The translations under genes and the position numbers were made by a program. The notes under the pieces were generated by a model. That model searched no databases and was not told the DNA's origin. It was given only the letters and a program-made list of their open reading frames with translations. From Gammaproteobacteria bacterium (lineage in GTDB: Bacteria > Pseudomonadota > Gammaproteobacteria > Pseudomonadales > Azotimanducaceae): a stretch of DNA of 35,346 nucleotides. The stretch is taken from assembly GCA_028818795.1 (NCBI GenBank), contig JAPPND010000042.1, positions 1-35,346 of the forward strand, written 5' to 3'. This document shows positions 7,629 through 15,951 of this stretch, one piece after another (within the stretch, counting starts at the first letter, position 1; every line of letters starts with the position of its first letter).

Positions 7629-10600
7629 CTATTGTTCTTCGAACCCGTGAGTCTCGAAACCGAGCGTCCGGCAGTTTTCGTCAACTACGCGCTGCGTATC
7701 CGCTGACGCGCCGTCGGGGAACTCAGCCTCGATCTCGACCGTCACACGCACCTTCGCGCCAGGCAACGTCGTCAGGTTCTGGAGCACTTCCTCAGCCACG
7801 TCCCCCATGTCGCGGCCCGCTCGATCCGGATCGATCACCACCGTCCCAAAGAACCGCCGGGGCAGCTTGGGTTGGGACGGCGCGACTGGTGATGGTTCAG
7901 GTCCGACCACGCCCTCAGTGTCGTAGGTGCCGCGTTCCTCATTGGTGCTCGGCGGTGTGTCCGGTGGAGGTTGCGTAGCCGAGATCTGTTTGCGCGCGGC
8001 ATCCGGCTTGACGAGGACGCTGGCTGCGTCCAGATGAATTGTTGCCGCGCCTCCGAGTGTAAGGCCCTCGTAGCGGCCTTCGCCCGAGACGCTGGTCGCG
8101 AATCCGAAATAGTCCCCACTTGCGACGCCGGCACGCACGGCTTCGACGAAAACGGCCTCGCCTAGAAGCCTTGGGAGATAGCAATAGGCGGAAAGCGCGT
8201 CCCACACCGCCTTGGCGGAGACGTGATTCCGTTCGCTCCAGAACCATCGGTCGAGTTCCATCTTCAGCAACGCCGGCGACCACTTCGGGATCATGGCGTC
8301 GTTGGCGCGCAGGCGGCGGGCGGCGCGAGCGATGATGGATGCATCGTCACCTTCAGCCTGGATCGCTTCCCATTCGAGATCGCCCACCTTGCCTTCTGAC
8401 ACGGTCTGGGTAGGCACCAGGAGCCAGCGCCACGCCTCGGCGAACCGGACGCCGACGTTTCGGTCGCTCGTTTCCTTGCCCTCCCTCGCCTCTCGGCGCT
8501 GGTTAGCGTCGAGGTTGAGCGCGTCCTTGTCGCGCTCCACGGATTGCCAGGCCAGGAATCGGCGAACCTCCTGCGCGAGTCCTTCCATCGCTTCGTCGTC
8601 GGCGGCTAGAAAAATCAGCATGTTGCGGTGCTGGCGCGGCGCGGACCCTCGGTTCTCGAGTATGTCGGCGGTCGCACTCAGTGCGGCGGTGTCTCGTGCT
8701 CCCCGCTTGTGGGTGGCGTTCGGGCGCAACACAACTAGGCGCATGCGCCGTTCGTCCGGCACGTCGGCGGATTCGGCCGGACAGACGTGGACCCCTTTGA
8801 AGTCGGCACGGCTGCGCCGTGCCGCCTCGCGCACGCGTCGCTCGATCTCGGTGTCGACATCCTCCTCCGGGAATTGCAGTGCCCGTTCCTCCACCGTCCG
8901 GCGTAGGTTCGGCCGCGTGTCGTACCAGTAACGGCGGTCTTTCCGGTAGAGGTAGGTGAGTCGGTCGGATAGCTGGGACAGGGCGTCATTGAACACAGAC
9001 ACCTGCTCTCCCGGCTGCACGGTCGCGAGCCGCACACGCACATCCTCAACGCCGCGTACCTGCTGTTGGACCACATGCGGGGCGCTGCCCATGAAGATTG
9101 CACGGGCAACGCGACGCGCTGCGACGGCTTGTCCAAAACGCGGGTTCTCACCGTCGACGTGCCATGGCCCGGAGTTTCGCCCGTCGATATCGCTCTCGAC
9201 TACTGAAGTCCAACCCTCCGGCAGGTAGCGCGTGAGTTCCTCGCGGACGTTGACCGCGTCGAGACCGAGCGACCCCGGCATCACTAGAAGACCCGCGTCG
9301 CTGCGGGACCACAGATCGTGTATCACGGCGGCCATCAAACGGAGAACACCCCGAGTACGCTGGAACCGTTCGAGCGTCGACCAGTCGGCGTAGAGCCGAT
9401 CGAAGAGTTCGGGGTGGATCGGATAGCACGCTTTCAGGCGTTCAAGATACCGCGCCTCGCGGCATTCGGAGGGAAACTCGCCAGCGCTGTCCCGATAGAG
9501 TCGACTGAAGGCCCGGCACACGTCGTCTCGCGCAGGTTCGTCGTCAAGGGGAAGGAAAAGCCGCCGGCGCACGACCTCGAAGCCTTCTTCGGAACCCACG
9601 GGTTTCCAAATCGCTTCCATGCGGCCGAACGTGTGCTCGATCCGTTCGAGCGTCGCCTGACCAGCCTCCCCGCCCACCTCGATGTCGGATTCGGGGATAG
9701 TGGCCACCAATACGGTATTCCGGCTCTTGCGCACAGCCTCGGTGACTTCCTGTACGAAGGTCTGAACGGCGTCGAACGTGCCCGCAGGCAGACCTTCCAC
9801 GCCATGAATCTTGCGCGCGTAAGCCAACAACTCGTCGATCAAGATCAGGCAGGGCCCGCAGGCGTCGAAAAGCGAGCGCAACGACTCGGATCCGGGCGGC
9901 ACGCCCCTGCGGTCGGCGCTCCGCACATGGTCGTAGAGCTTCCAATCTCCAGCCTGCTCAGCGAGTTGCGCGCCGATCTCGCCCCAGAGTGTCCGGATCA
10001 CGAGCCGCTGGTTGGACGGTCGCCGCTCGCGGGCCGGATTGAGGGCCGTGCCGACAACCACCGCAACCCGAGCCGACGGAACCTCCTGAATGCCGGCCTC
10101 CTCCAGCAAAGATGCGACGTTCGGCAACCTATCTGGCGCGACGCGGCCACGGAGCAAGTGGTAGAGCGCGAGAAGCGAATGCGTCTTGCCGCCTCCAAAG
10201 GCCGTCTTCAGTTGAATCACCGGCTCGCCGCCTTGGCCACCGATGCGCCGGAGTGCGGCGACGAGCAAGCCCCGCATACCCTCCGTCAGGTACGTGCGTG
10301 CAAAGAACTCGACCGGATCTTGGTACTCCACCTCCGCCGTGCCCCGGGCAACCTGGGACAGGTCTGCTGCGAACTCGGCCTGCCGGTAGCGCCCGGCAGC
10401 GACGTCGGGATGCGGTCGGGCGACGTCGCGCCACGGGCGCAGACCCTGGCGCGGCACATCCGCCAGGACACCGCCTTGATCCGGTTTTTGTGGTCGCGCC
10501 TCGCGCTTCGTGTCCGAGTCGGTAGACGGCCCGGCGGTGCCGTAGCGCACGGTGCGCGCCAAGGTTCTCAGCCGCTCCGTGGCCTCCGCGTCCATCTGCT

Positions 10601-10985
10601 CCACGAGGCGCGTCATGGTGTCGAGTGCACGCCACGCGTCCTCGTCTGCCATGTCGACGAGGCCACTATGCGCCCACTTGTTGCGTGTGGCGATCAATTC
10701 CTTGATCCAGGTGCGGTGCTCGCGTCCGAGCTTGCGGCGGAACCACTCGTTCCACTGCACGTCGATCAGAATGAGGCATCGCGCCGCATCCAAGTGCGCG
10801 GTCAGCGTCTCGTCGTCACCTTTCGCGGGGAGATTCCGCTTCTGACTGTCGAACAGAACGCCAAGGACGCCCTCGGCCCACCAATCGTCGTCGAAACGGG
10901 AGCGCAGTTCGGAAGCGACGTAGGGAGCCAATACCCCCGTGAGTATTCGCAGGCCCTCGGTGACGTTCTGGTAGTTGGACATCAT
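7629..10985 (-). CDS. DUF499 P-loop ATPase with N-terminal Swt1-type HEPN domain (defence operon)
   Basis: A 1118-residue protein. Residues 1-135 resemble the Swt1-family HEPN domain and contain RNKWAH (101-106), an intact R-x4-H motif of the kind used by HEPN ribonucleases. A linker leads to the DUF499 ATPase core: Walker A GGGKTHS (264-270) and Walker B LILIDE (380-385). A long C-terminal region follows, ending in an acidic-rich segment. DUF499 proteins accompany DUF1156 methylases in putative phage-defence loci; the energy-dependent step they drive is not known to me. The start is the first of two ATGs at 10985, 10 nt after AGGAG; it is the last gene of the operon, 16 nt after the methylase stop. 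A frame on the opposite strand over 9318-11048 is a shadow. Confidence 0.85.
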   Translation of the reverse strand: MMSNYQNVTEGLRILTGVLAPYVASELRSRFDDDWWAEGVLGVLFDSQKRNLPAKGDDETLTAHLDAARCLILIDVQWNEWFRRKLGREHRTWIKELIATRNKWAHSGLVDMADEDAWRALDTMTRLVEQMDAEATERLRTLARTVRYGTAGPSTDSDTKREARPQKPDQGGVLADVPRQGLRPWRDVARPHPDVAAGRYRQAEFAADLSQVARGTAEVEYQDPVEFFARTYLTEGMRGLLVAALRRIGGQGGEPVIQLKTAFGGGKTHSLLALYHLLRGRVAPDRLPNVASLLEEAGIQEVPSARVAVVVGTALNPARERRPSNQRLVIRTLWGEIGAQLAEQAGDWKLYDHVRSADRRGVPPGSESLRSLFDACGPCLILIDELLAYARKIHGVEGLPAGTFDAVQTFVQEVTEAVRKSRNTVLVATIPESDIEVGGEAGQATLERIEHTFGRMEAIWKPVGSEEGFEVVRRRLFLPLDDEPARDDVCRAFSRLYRDSAGEFPSECREARYLERLKACYPIHPELFDRLYADWSTLERFQRTRGVLRLMAAVIHDLWSRSDAGLLVMPGSLGLDAVNVREELTRYLPEGWTSVVESDIDGRNSGPWHVDGENPRFGQAVAARRVARAIFMGSAPHVVQQQVRGVEDVRVRLATVQPGEQVSVFNDALSQLSDRLTYLYRKDRRYWYDTRPNLRRTVEERALQFPEEDVDTEIERRVREAARRSRADFKGVHVCPAESADVPDERRMRLVVLRPNATHKRGARDTAALSATADILENRGSAPRQHRNMLIFLAADDEAMEGLAQEVRRFLAWQSVERDKDALNLDANQRREAREGKETSDRNVGVRFAEAWRWLLVPTQTVSEGKVGDLEWEAIQAEGDDASIIARAARRLRANDAMIPKWSPALLKMELDRWFWSERNHVSAKAVWDALSAYCYLPRLLGEAVFVEAVRAGVASGDYFGFATSVSGEGRYEGLTLGGAATIHLDAASVLVKPDAARKQISATQPPPDTPPSTNEERGTYDTEGVVGPEPSPVAPSQPKLPRRFFGTVVIDPDRAGRDMGDVAEEVLQNLTTLPGAKVRVTVEIEAEFPDGASADTQRVVDENCRTLGFETHGFEEQ

Positions 10986-11001
10986 CGAGTCGTTGCTCCT
11001 G

Positions 11002-13929
11002 TCAGACCGGGAGTTGGGTTTGCTCGCCCTGCCGGAGTTCCGCCATAGTGGACTGGATCTGCGGCCAAGAGGTCGCGAGGACGTTGTAGGCCAGCGCCTC
11101 GCCGCTCCAGCCATTGCGCTCGGATACGGCATGGAGCCGATAGGCGAGACCTCTGGCTCTCTCGGCCCTAGCAACACCCATGGCTGCCGCAAGGCGTGCC
11201 GCCTCGATAGTGCCACCACCAGACTCCGCCGTCATCGCGCGAACAAGGTGCTGTACGCACTCCCAGTCGGCGATGCGGTGGTCGGTGGCGGGATCCCAAT
11301 TCGTCTCCAACTCGTCCCGGCGCTTGAGGCGCACTTTGCCGCGACCCCCAACTAACACGCCTGCGCGGGCCAGCCCGTCGAACGAGGTGTTAGTCGCCGT
11401 GAACAGCACCTCCGCCTCGCCGTATGGCCGCTCGTCGATCCCGAACTGCTCGAACCACGCGACACAGAAACGAGTGTCGGCATCCATTTCACCCTCTGCG
11501 TGGGCGAGGGTCTCGTCGAGTACCCGGTGAATCTCGACAAGTGCTTGACGTACGGCCATTTCCGCACCATCCGCCTCCAGAACCTGCGCGTAGCGCGAGA
11601 AAACCGCCATGCCCGGACCGATCGCCGCTTGACGGAGGTCTACGGGGGCCGTGAACTCGTTTTGCAGTTGCCGGATTGCTGGGGGCAGCTCGCGCCTCAG
11701 CGCGGAGGTGAAGTCACGCCGCGTCACCATCCGGGCGTCGTCCGGTCGCGGACGGCACGCCAAGACGATCGACGACGCGAGTGCGTTCGTACCACCCGCG
11801 ATCATTCGATTGCCTAGTTCGCTGCGCACCGGCCAAGTGCCGGTAATCGCGAAACCGCTGGCCACAAGACCGGACAGCATGGTCTCCCAGCCTGTCGACG
11901 AGGCGGTTGCAGTCCAATCTCCGCCCGATGTTTTTTCAGCCTGTTTGTACGCATAGAAGAGCGTCAAAGGATAGTCCGGCGACTGCGCCGTCCGCATGTT
12001 TGCGGTCGCTCGCCCCAGTCCCGCTTCGAAGAAACGGCGGGCTTCCTCCCGGTTTCCGCCGAAGCGGTAAGGTGTTGCGACCAGTTCACCCGTCTTCGGC
12101 GTCAGGAGCGTCCTGAACAGATCGGCATGGATCGAGTTGAGAGTCCGGCGCAACCATACGTAAAAGTAATCCGAGAGATCGGCGTAGCCTATGTTGTCGT
12201 AATACGGCGGATCAGTCGCGATGACTGAGCCCAGGACGTGCGAGCCGTCGGTTGCTGCATCTCGTTGTGTAACTCGGGCTCCTTGCCCCATCGAGGACGG
12301 CGATCCTTCGACACTCTCTGCTGTCCAAAGACACGCTCCTAGGAATGACCCGGTTCCAGTCAGCAACGGGTTCAGCTCAGCAAAATCCCATGTCATGGGG
12401 AGCGCTTGCCGAGATAGCGTGTTGCGAGTCGAATTCCTTTCTGTAAACCAAGTGCACAGCGAAGATCCTCGATCAGCCATCTTGTCCAACGAAAACGCCA
12501 GATATGTCGCCACTGCGTCCGCATACGCGTGCGCACCGCTACCGCCTTCGGCTAGCGGAACTTCGTCTTCTGGTCGCTCGCATTGAGCGCGGAGGCAATC
12601 GTCCCTTACGAGATTCCAGGCCTCACCGACGAGGTCGGAGAACGTAGTCAGCGCCACGAGCTGGCGTTCGGTGAAAAGATCGCCGAAATGACGCATTCCG
12701 TAGTCAGGCGGAGAAAACCACCGCGGGTTGGTTGGGAGTTTCTGCTCAGGGCGCCAAAGAGGTCTCGCAGCGTGCGCTGCACATTCCATATCCGCAGTGG
12801 GGCTGAGGTACAGCCGGCCGCGTTTGCCCTCCGCCACCACGGCCATGAGCCTCGAATCCATCCGTCCGGCCCTGCCTTCGGCCTTGATGTGACCGCTAGC
12901 CACAGGCGCACCGGACACGAGACATCTAAAGGTAGCGCCGCGGCCTCCCTTGGTGCCCATCCTCGCCTCTGACAGTTCTGCGGACGTGATCCCGCTCGAC
13001 TTGACGACGAACCGGTACCCCGTACGTTCGACCACAGGAACGATGATCGCCTCCTTCCCCTTCTTCGACGAGACCACGAAGGATGTGACAAGCGGGACAT
13101 GCGCACCGTTGGCTGCGGGGTTTGGGCTCGCCACGGTACGCGCCCACAGCCAAGCAACCACCGTTAGCTTGCGCCCTTCGTATGGTTTCAGATCCTCCCG
13201 TTCCCGCGCCATCTCATGCGTCACCTCCACTTTGGGGTATAGGTGTCCGATGCGCTTCACCGCCTCGTCGCGCATCCACTTGCCGTAGTAGCGAACGTCC
13301 TCCGCCAACCCGCCGGAACCGTGGTTCGTCCAAGTGCTGGCGATCGAGTCGCGCAAGTCTGGATTGACCGGAGGACGGCCCATGAAACGCGAAGGAAACT
13401 CCACAAGCGCCTTGGTAACGAGCACGGCGACCGGGTTGAGGTCTGAACCAAGGGCACGCAGCCCGAGCCGCTGTGCTTCTAACGGGATCGAACCGCCGCC
13501 GCAGAACGGATCGACCACAGGCGGTGCATTCGCCGCTAGGTAGGCATCGATCTCGCCGTCCGAGGGCAACGTCTCCCCCCGTGAGCGTGCTACCGAACGT
13601 GCAATCTCGCGCCGCGCGTCTCGCAGCACAGGTAGTCTTTGTTCGTCCCTTGGGCTCTTCCACGGGACAAGCTGCTCTATGATGCTGAACAGCCTCTTGC
13701 GTTCGGCCTCCTGCGCGGCCTCGTCAGGGAACTCCTCAGGTACCGATGACGGATCATCCACGAACTGCGCGAACAGCACGGCCCTGCAGGCCGCAAGCGG
13801 TCGCCGCGCCCACCAAAGGTGTAGCGTGGAGGGATGGCCGTGACGGATCGACTTCTCCTTCGCAGACGCTTCGTTGATGGCTGCGAGCGGTAGCGCGACC
13901 TCGATGAGCTTCTTGCGATAGGTGCTCAC
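11002..13929 (-). CDS. DUF1156 DNA (adenine-type) methyltransferase of the defence operon
   Basis: A 975-residue amino-methyltransferase. The N-terminus carries the DUF1156 signature (KKLIEVALPL, then SIRHGHPSTLHLWWARRPLAA in pieces). SAM motif I is DPFCGGGS (140-147) and catalytic motif IV is DPPYYDN (573-579), which points to N6-adenine or N4-cytosine methylation of DNA. The roughly 430-residue insert between the motifs may hold the target-recognition part; the order resembles the alpha class. The start is chosen as GTG at 13929 because it forms a GTGA overlap with the stop of the upstream nuclease gene and begins right at the conserved STYRKKLIEV. By analogy with other methylase-bearing defence systems it probably marks host DNA as self. 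Confidence 0.9.
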   Translation of the reverse strand: MSTYRKKLIEVALPLAAINEASAKEKSIRHGHPSTLHLWWARRPLAACRAVLFAQFVDDPSSVPEEFPDEAAQEAERKRLFSIIEQLVPWKSPRDEQRLPVLRDARREIARSVARSRGETLPSDGEIDAYLAANAPPVVDPFCGGGSIPLEAQRLGLRALGSDLNPVAVLVTKALVEFPSRFMGRPPVNPDLRDSIASTWTNHGSGGLAEDVRYYGKWMRDEAVKRIGHLYPKVEVTHEMAREREDLKPYEGRKLTVVAWLWARTVASPNPAANGAHVPLVTSFVVSSKKGKEAIIVPVVERTGYRFVVKSSGITSAELSEARMGTKGGRGATFRCLVSGAPVASGHIKAEGRAGRMDSRLMAVVAEGKRGRLYLSPTADMECAAHAARPLWRPEQKLPTNPRWFSPPDYGMRHFGDLFTERQLVALTTFSDLVGEAWNLVRDDCLRAQCERPEDEVPLAEGGSGAHAYADAVATYLAFSLDKMADRGSSLCTWFTERNSTRNTLSRQALPMTWDFAELNPLLTGTGSFLGACLWTAESVEGSPSSMGQGARVTQRDAATDGSHVLGSVIATDPPYYDNIGYADLSDYFYVWLRRTLNSIHADLFRTLLTPKTGELVATPYRFGGNREEARRFFEAGLGRATANMRTAQSPDYPLTLFYAYKQAEKTSGGDWTATASSTGWETMLSGLVASGFAITGTWPVRSELGNRMIAGGTNALASSIVLACRPRPDDARMVTRRDFTSALRRELPPAIRQLQNEFTAPVDLRQAAIGPGMAVFSRYAQVLEADGAEMAVRQALVEIHRVLDETLAHAEGEMDADTRFCVAWFEQFGIDERPYGEAEVLFTATNTSFDGLARAGVLVGGRGKVRLKRRDELETNWDPATDHRIADWECVQHLVRAMTAESGGGTIEAARLAAAMGVARAERARGLAYRLHAVSERNGWSGEALAYNVLATSWPQIQSTMAELRQGEQTQLPV

Positions 13930-14411
13930 GAACGCAGAACCGATCGCAACGGACTCTTGCAGCGCATGTGAACCAGGCGGTGCCACACGCCCCGAAAACG
14001 GACTCGCTGACGCCTGAAGCTGGCACGTTGCGCCTTCGGTACCCTTTGGGATGCGATTATCGGGCGGAACCGTACCGGTTGCTTGTGCGGAATCAGCTTT
14101 TCCAATGCTGCCGCACCGCCGTCAAGCTGCTCCGCTACGTCGCTCGCCCTCAAGTTGCCTCCCTTGAGTTCCAACGAAGCTGCCCAAACCGCGGCGCCAT
14201 CTTCAGCAACAAAAAGGAAGTCGCAGTGTTTGGTGTCGCGACCAACTAGGCCAGCTGGAGTGTCAAGTTCGGCAACCCGCTCAAGGTCGACCGCAACCCG
14301 CTGCGTCGGAAGGTGCTGCATGGTTACGCTGCATCCGTCATCCCTCAGCGCACCCGCCACAATACACTGCGGGTCAAACTGACTCCGCACAAGCGCCACG
14401 ACACCCGTCAC
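13926..14411 (-). CDS. Small PD-(D/E)xK nuclease-like protein coupled to the ATPase
   Basis: A 161-residue protein with the pattern of a PD-(D/E)xK nuclease core: D64 in HCDFLF, then E81 and K83 in LELKGG, and a downstream helix with Q95 (VAEQLDGG). The C-terminal part ends in a basic RRQRVRFRG stretch and a CKSPL motif. It starts at GTG 14411, overlapping the ATPase stop by GTGA, and its own TGA overlaps the methylase GTG in the same way. This is tight coupling on both sides. It is most likely the effector partner of the upstream ATPase, in the manner of OLD- or Septu-like ATPase-nuclease pairs. Family assignment is by motif only; whether it cuts DNA or RNA is unknown. Confidence 0.65.
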   Translation of the reverse strand: MTGVVALVRSQFDPQCIVAGALRDDGCSVTMQHLPTQRVAVDLERVAELDTPAGLVGRDTKHCDFLFVAEDGAAVWAASLELKGGNLRASDVAEQLDGGAAALEKLIPHKQPVRFRPIIASQRVPKAQRASFRRQRVRFRGVWHRLVHMRCKSPLRSVLRS

Positions 14412-15928
14412 GGAATCCCCTCTATCCGTCCGGATATGTCAGCCCAGTCGTTGTGCAGGGCGGAGGCAACATCATCGAATCCGGTTCCGCTGAATCCATA
14501 CTCCTCAAGAGGCACTTCCGCGACTACGGAGCCCTTCGGACGTCTTTTTGGACTGAATAGCCAAGCTCCAACCTGCGTCGGATGCAATGCAACGCTCGAA
14601 CCCGAAACGCGAGCGCGTTCCGATTCCGGCAACTTGGATCGTCGCACGACATTTGCTAGCTCCTCTATCATCCATTCGCTGTGAGTCGTGACGATCACCC
14701 GGATGCCAGCGGCGACAAGCTCGGCAAGCTGTCGGGTTAACTCAACCTGCATGGCCGGGTGGAGGTGCGACTCCGGTTCCTCGACGATCAGGACGTTGCC
14801 GGGTTGGACCAAGTGCCGGAGGTACAACACGACGGGTGCCAGTTCCGAAACCATGGACGAAGCATTCGCCAGTTCTAGATCGTCCTTCCACCCGTGCGGT
14901 CGGTAAAGGAACTGCGGTGCGCCGACGGCCGCAGATTGCTCGACCCGCACCGACCCGTCGAGGATGGCAGCCTCGAGATTCTCCCCCAAGTCACGTTCTT
15001 GCGGTGGCCGGTCGGCAACGGATGTGCATTCCTCGATCAACTGCCCTAGGAAGTCCGCCACCACCCCGGTGAGCATCGATGTCGCTGCTTCGGGGCCAGG
15101 GGGCGCCGACGCCGCGTCCGCAACCAGAGTACGGGCCACTAGCTTGTAGAGATGCATCGCACCAGTTCGGTCAGCGGGAAGGTAGTAGGCTCGCGAGCAC
15201 AAAGACCCGACGGCAGCGGGAAGAACGCATAGTCCAAACAGCGAAAACAATACGCCCGTGCCGAGTCGACGCAGTTTTGCATCCGAGGCATCTTCAGACA
15301 GCGAGGCGAATAGGTCGAACAGGGCTCCGAATCGCTCGTTCGGTTCCGGGTCCACGGAAACTGCGGCATCCGCCGGGAGACCTATCGTGAACTCTGGCCT
15401 GCGCGCCAACGTCAGCGCATGCTCGACCCGTTCAGAGCTGCCCGGGCCGCAATGCCCAATGACCACACGGGCATTGGCTCTGCCCTTGCGAACCAACGGG
15501 CCGGTCTCCCGGAGGCCGAAACAACGTGCGAGTTCCTTCGCCAGAATACCGGCGCGGTCGTCGAAACCGGATCGAACAGCGTCCGCCGCGGACCGGGAGA
15601 GCGTGAACTTGCTTGCCTTTCCCTTGGCGGCTGCGCCCGCGAAAGATCTCGCGAGATCCAGCAACGCCTCGCCGGAGTCGTCCGGCAAATCAGGTACCGC
15701 CCGAGGCGAGACCGTCAGAGAACCATCTGGGTTTACCCGGATGGGGAGACTCAGTGGAACACCGAAGAATCGATGCAGCACGTAAATCAGTATAGCGAGG
15801 TAGGATTTCCCCGTGTTGCTAGGTCCCACAAATACGGTAAACGGTCGTAGATCGACCTTGGCATTGACAATCGGCCCGAAGTCGGAGACCTCGATTTCGA
15901 GCGAGCCCGCTTGGTTTGCCATGTCCAT
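14408..15928 (-). CDS. SMC/OLD-like AAA ATPase (AAA_15 type) inside the defence operon
   Basis: A 506-residue ABC/SMC-like ATPase. Walker A is GPSNTGKS (35-42), followed by a long middle region. The C-terminal half carries the Walker B block LIVEEPESHLHPA and the H-loop VTTHSEW. No TOPRIM domain is visible, so it differs from classical OLD nucleases; the small nuclease encoded next supplies a possible cutting activity. The ATG at 15928 is preferred because GGGAG lies 8 nt upstream; an ATG at 15943 is also in frame. It follows the helicase stop by 23 nt and overlaps the nuclease gene by GTGA. Such ATPases often act as sensors or gates for a toxic partner, which is inference here. Confidence 0.85.
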   Translation of the reverse strand: MDMANQAGSLEIEVSDFGPIVNAKVDLRPFTVFVGPSNTGKSYLAILIYVLHRFFGVPLSLPIRVNPDGSLTVSPRAVPDLPDDSGEALLDLARSFAGAAAKGKASKFTLSRSAADAVRSGFDDRAGILAKELARCFGLRETGPLVRKGRANARVVIGHCGPGSSERVEHALTLARRPEFTIGLPADAAVSVDPEPNERFGALFDLFASLSEDASDAKLRRLGTGVLFSLFGLCVLPAAVGSLCSRAYYLPADRTGAMHLYKLVARTLVADAASAPPGPEAATSMLTGVVADFLGQLIEECTSVADRPPQERDLGENLEAAILDGSVRVEQSAAVGAPQFLYRPHGWKDDLELANASSMVSELAPVVLYLRHLVQPGNVLIVEEPESHLHPAMQVELTRQLAELVAAGIRVIVTTHSEWMIEELANVVRRSKLPESERARVSGSSVALHPTQVGAWLFSPKRRPKGSVVAEVPLEEYGFSGTGFDDVASALHNDWADISGRIEGIP

Positions 15929-15951
15929 CACCGTAGCTCCCATGCCGTCCG

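Noticed and set aside
9318-11048. Plus-strand 576-codon open frame
   Set aside because: Antisense to the DUF499 ATPase gene; no recognisable motif and no ribosome binding site.
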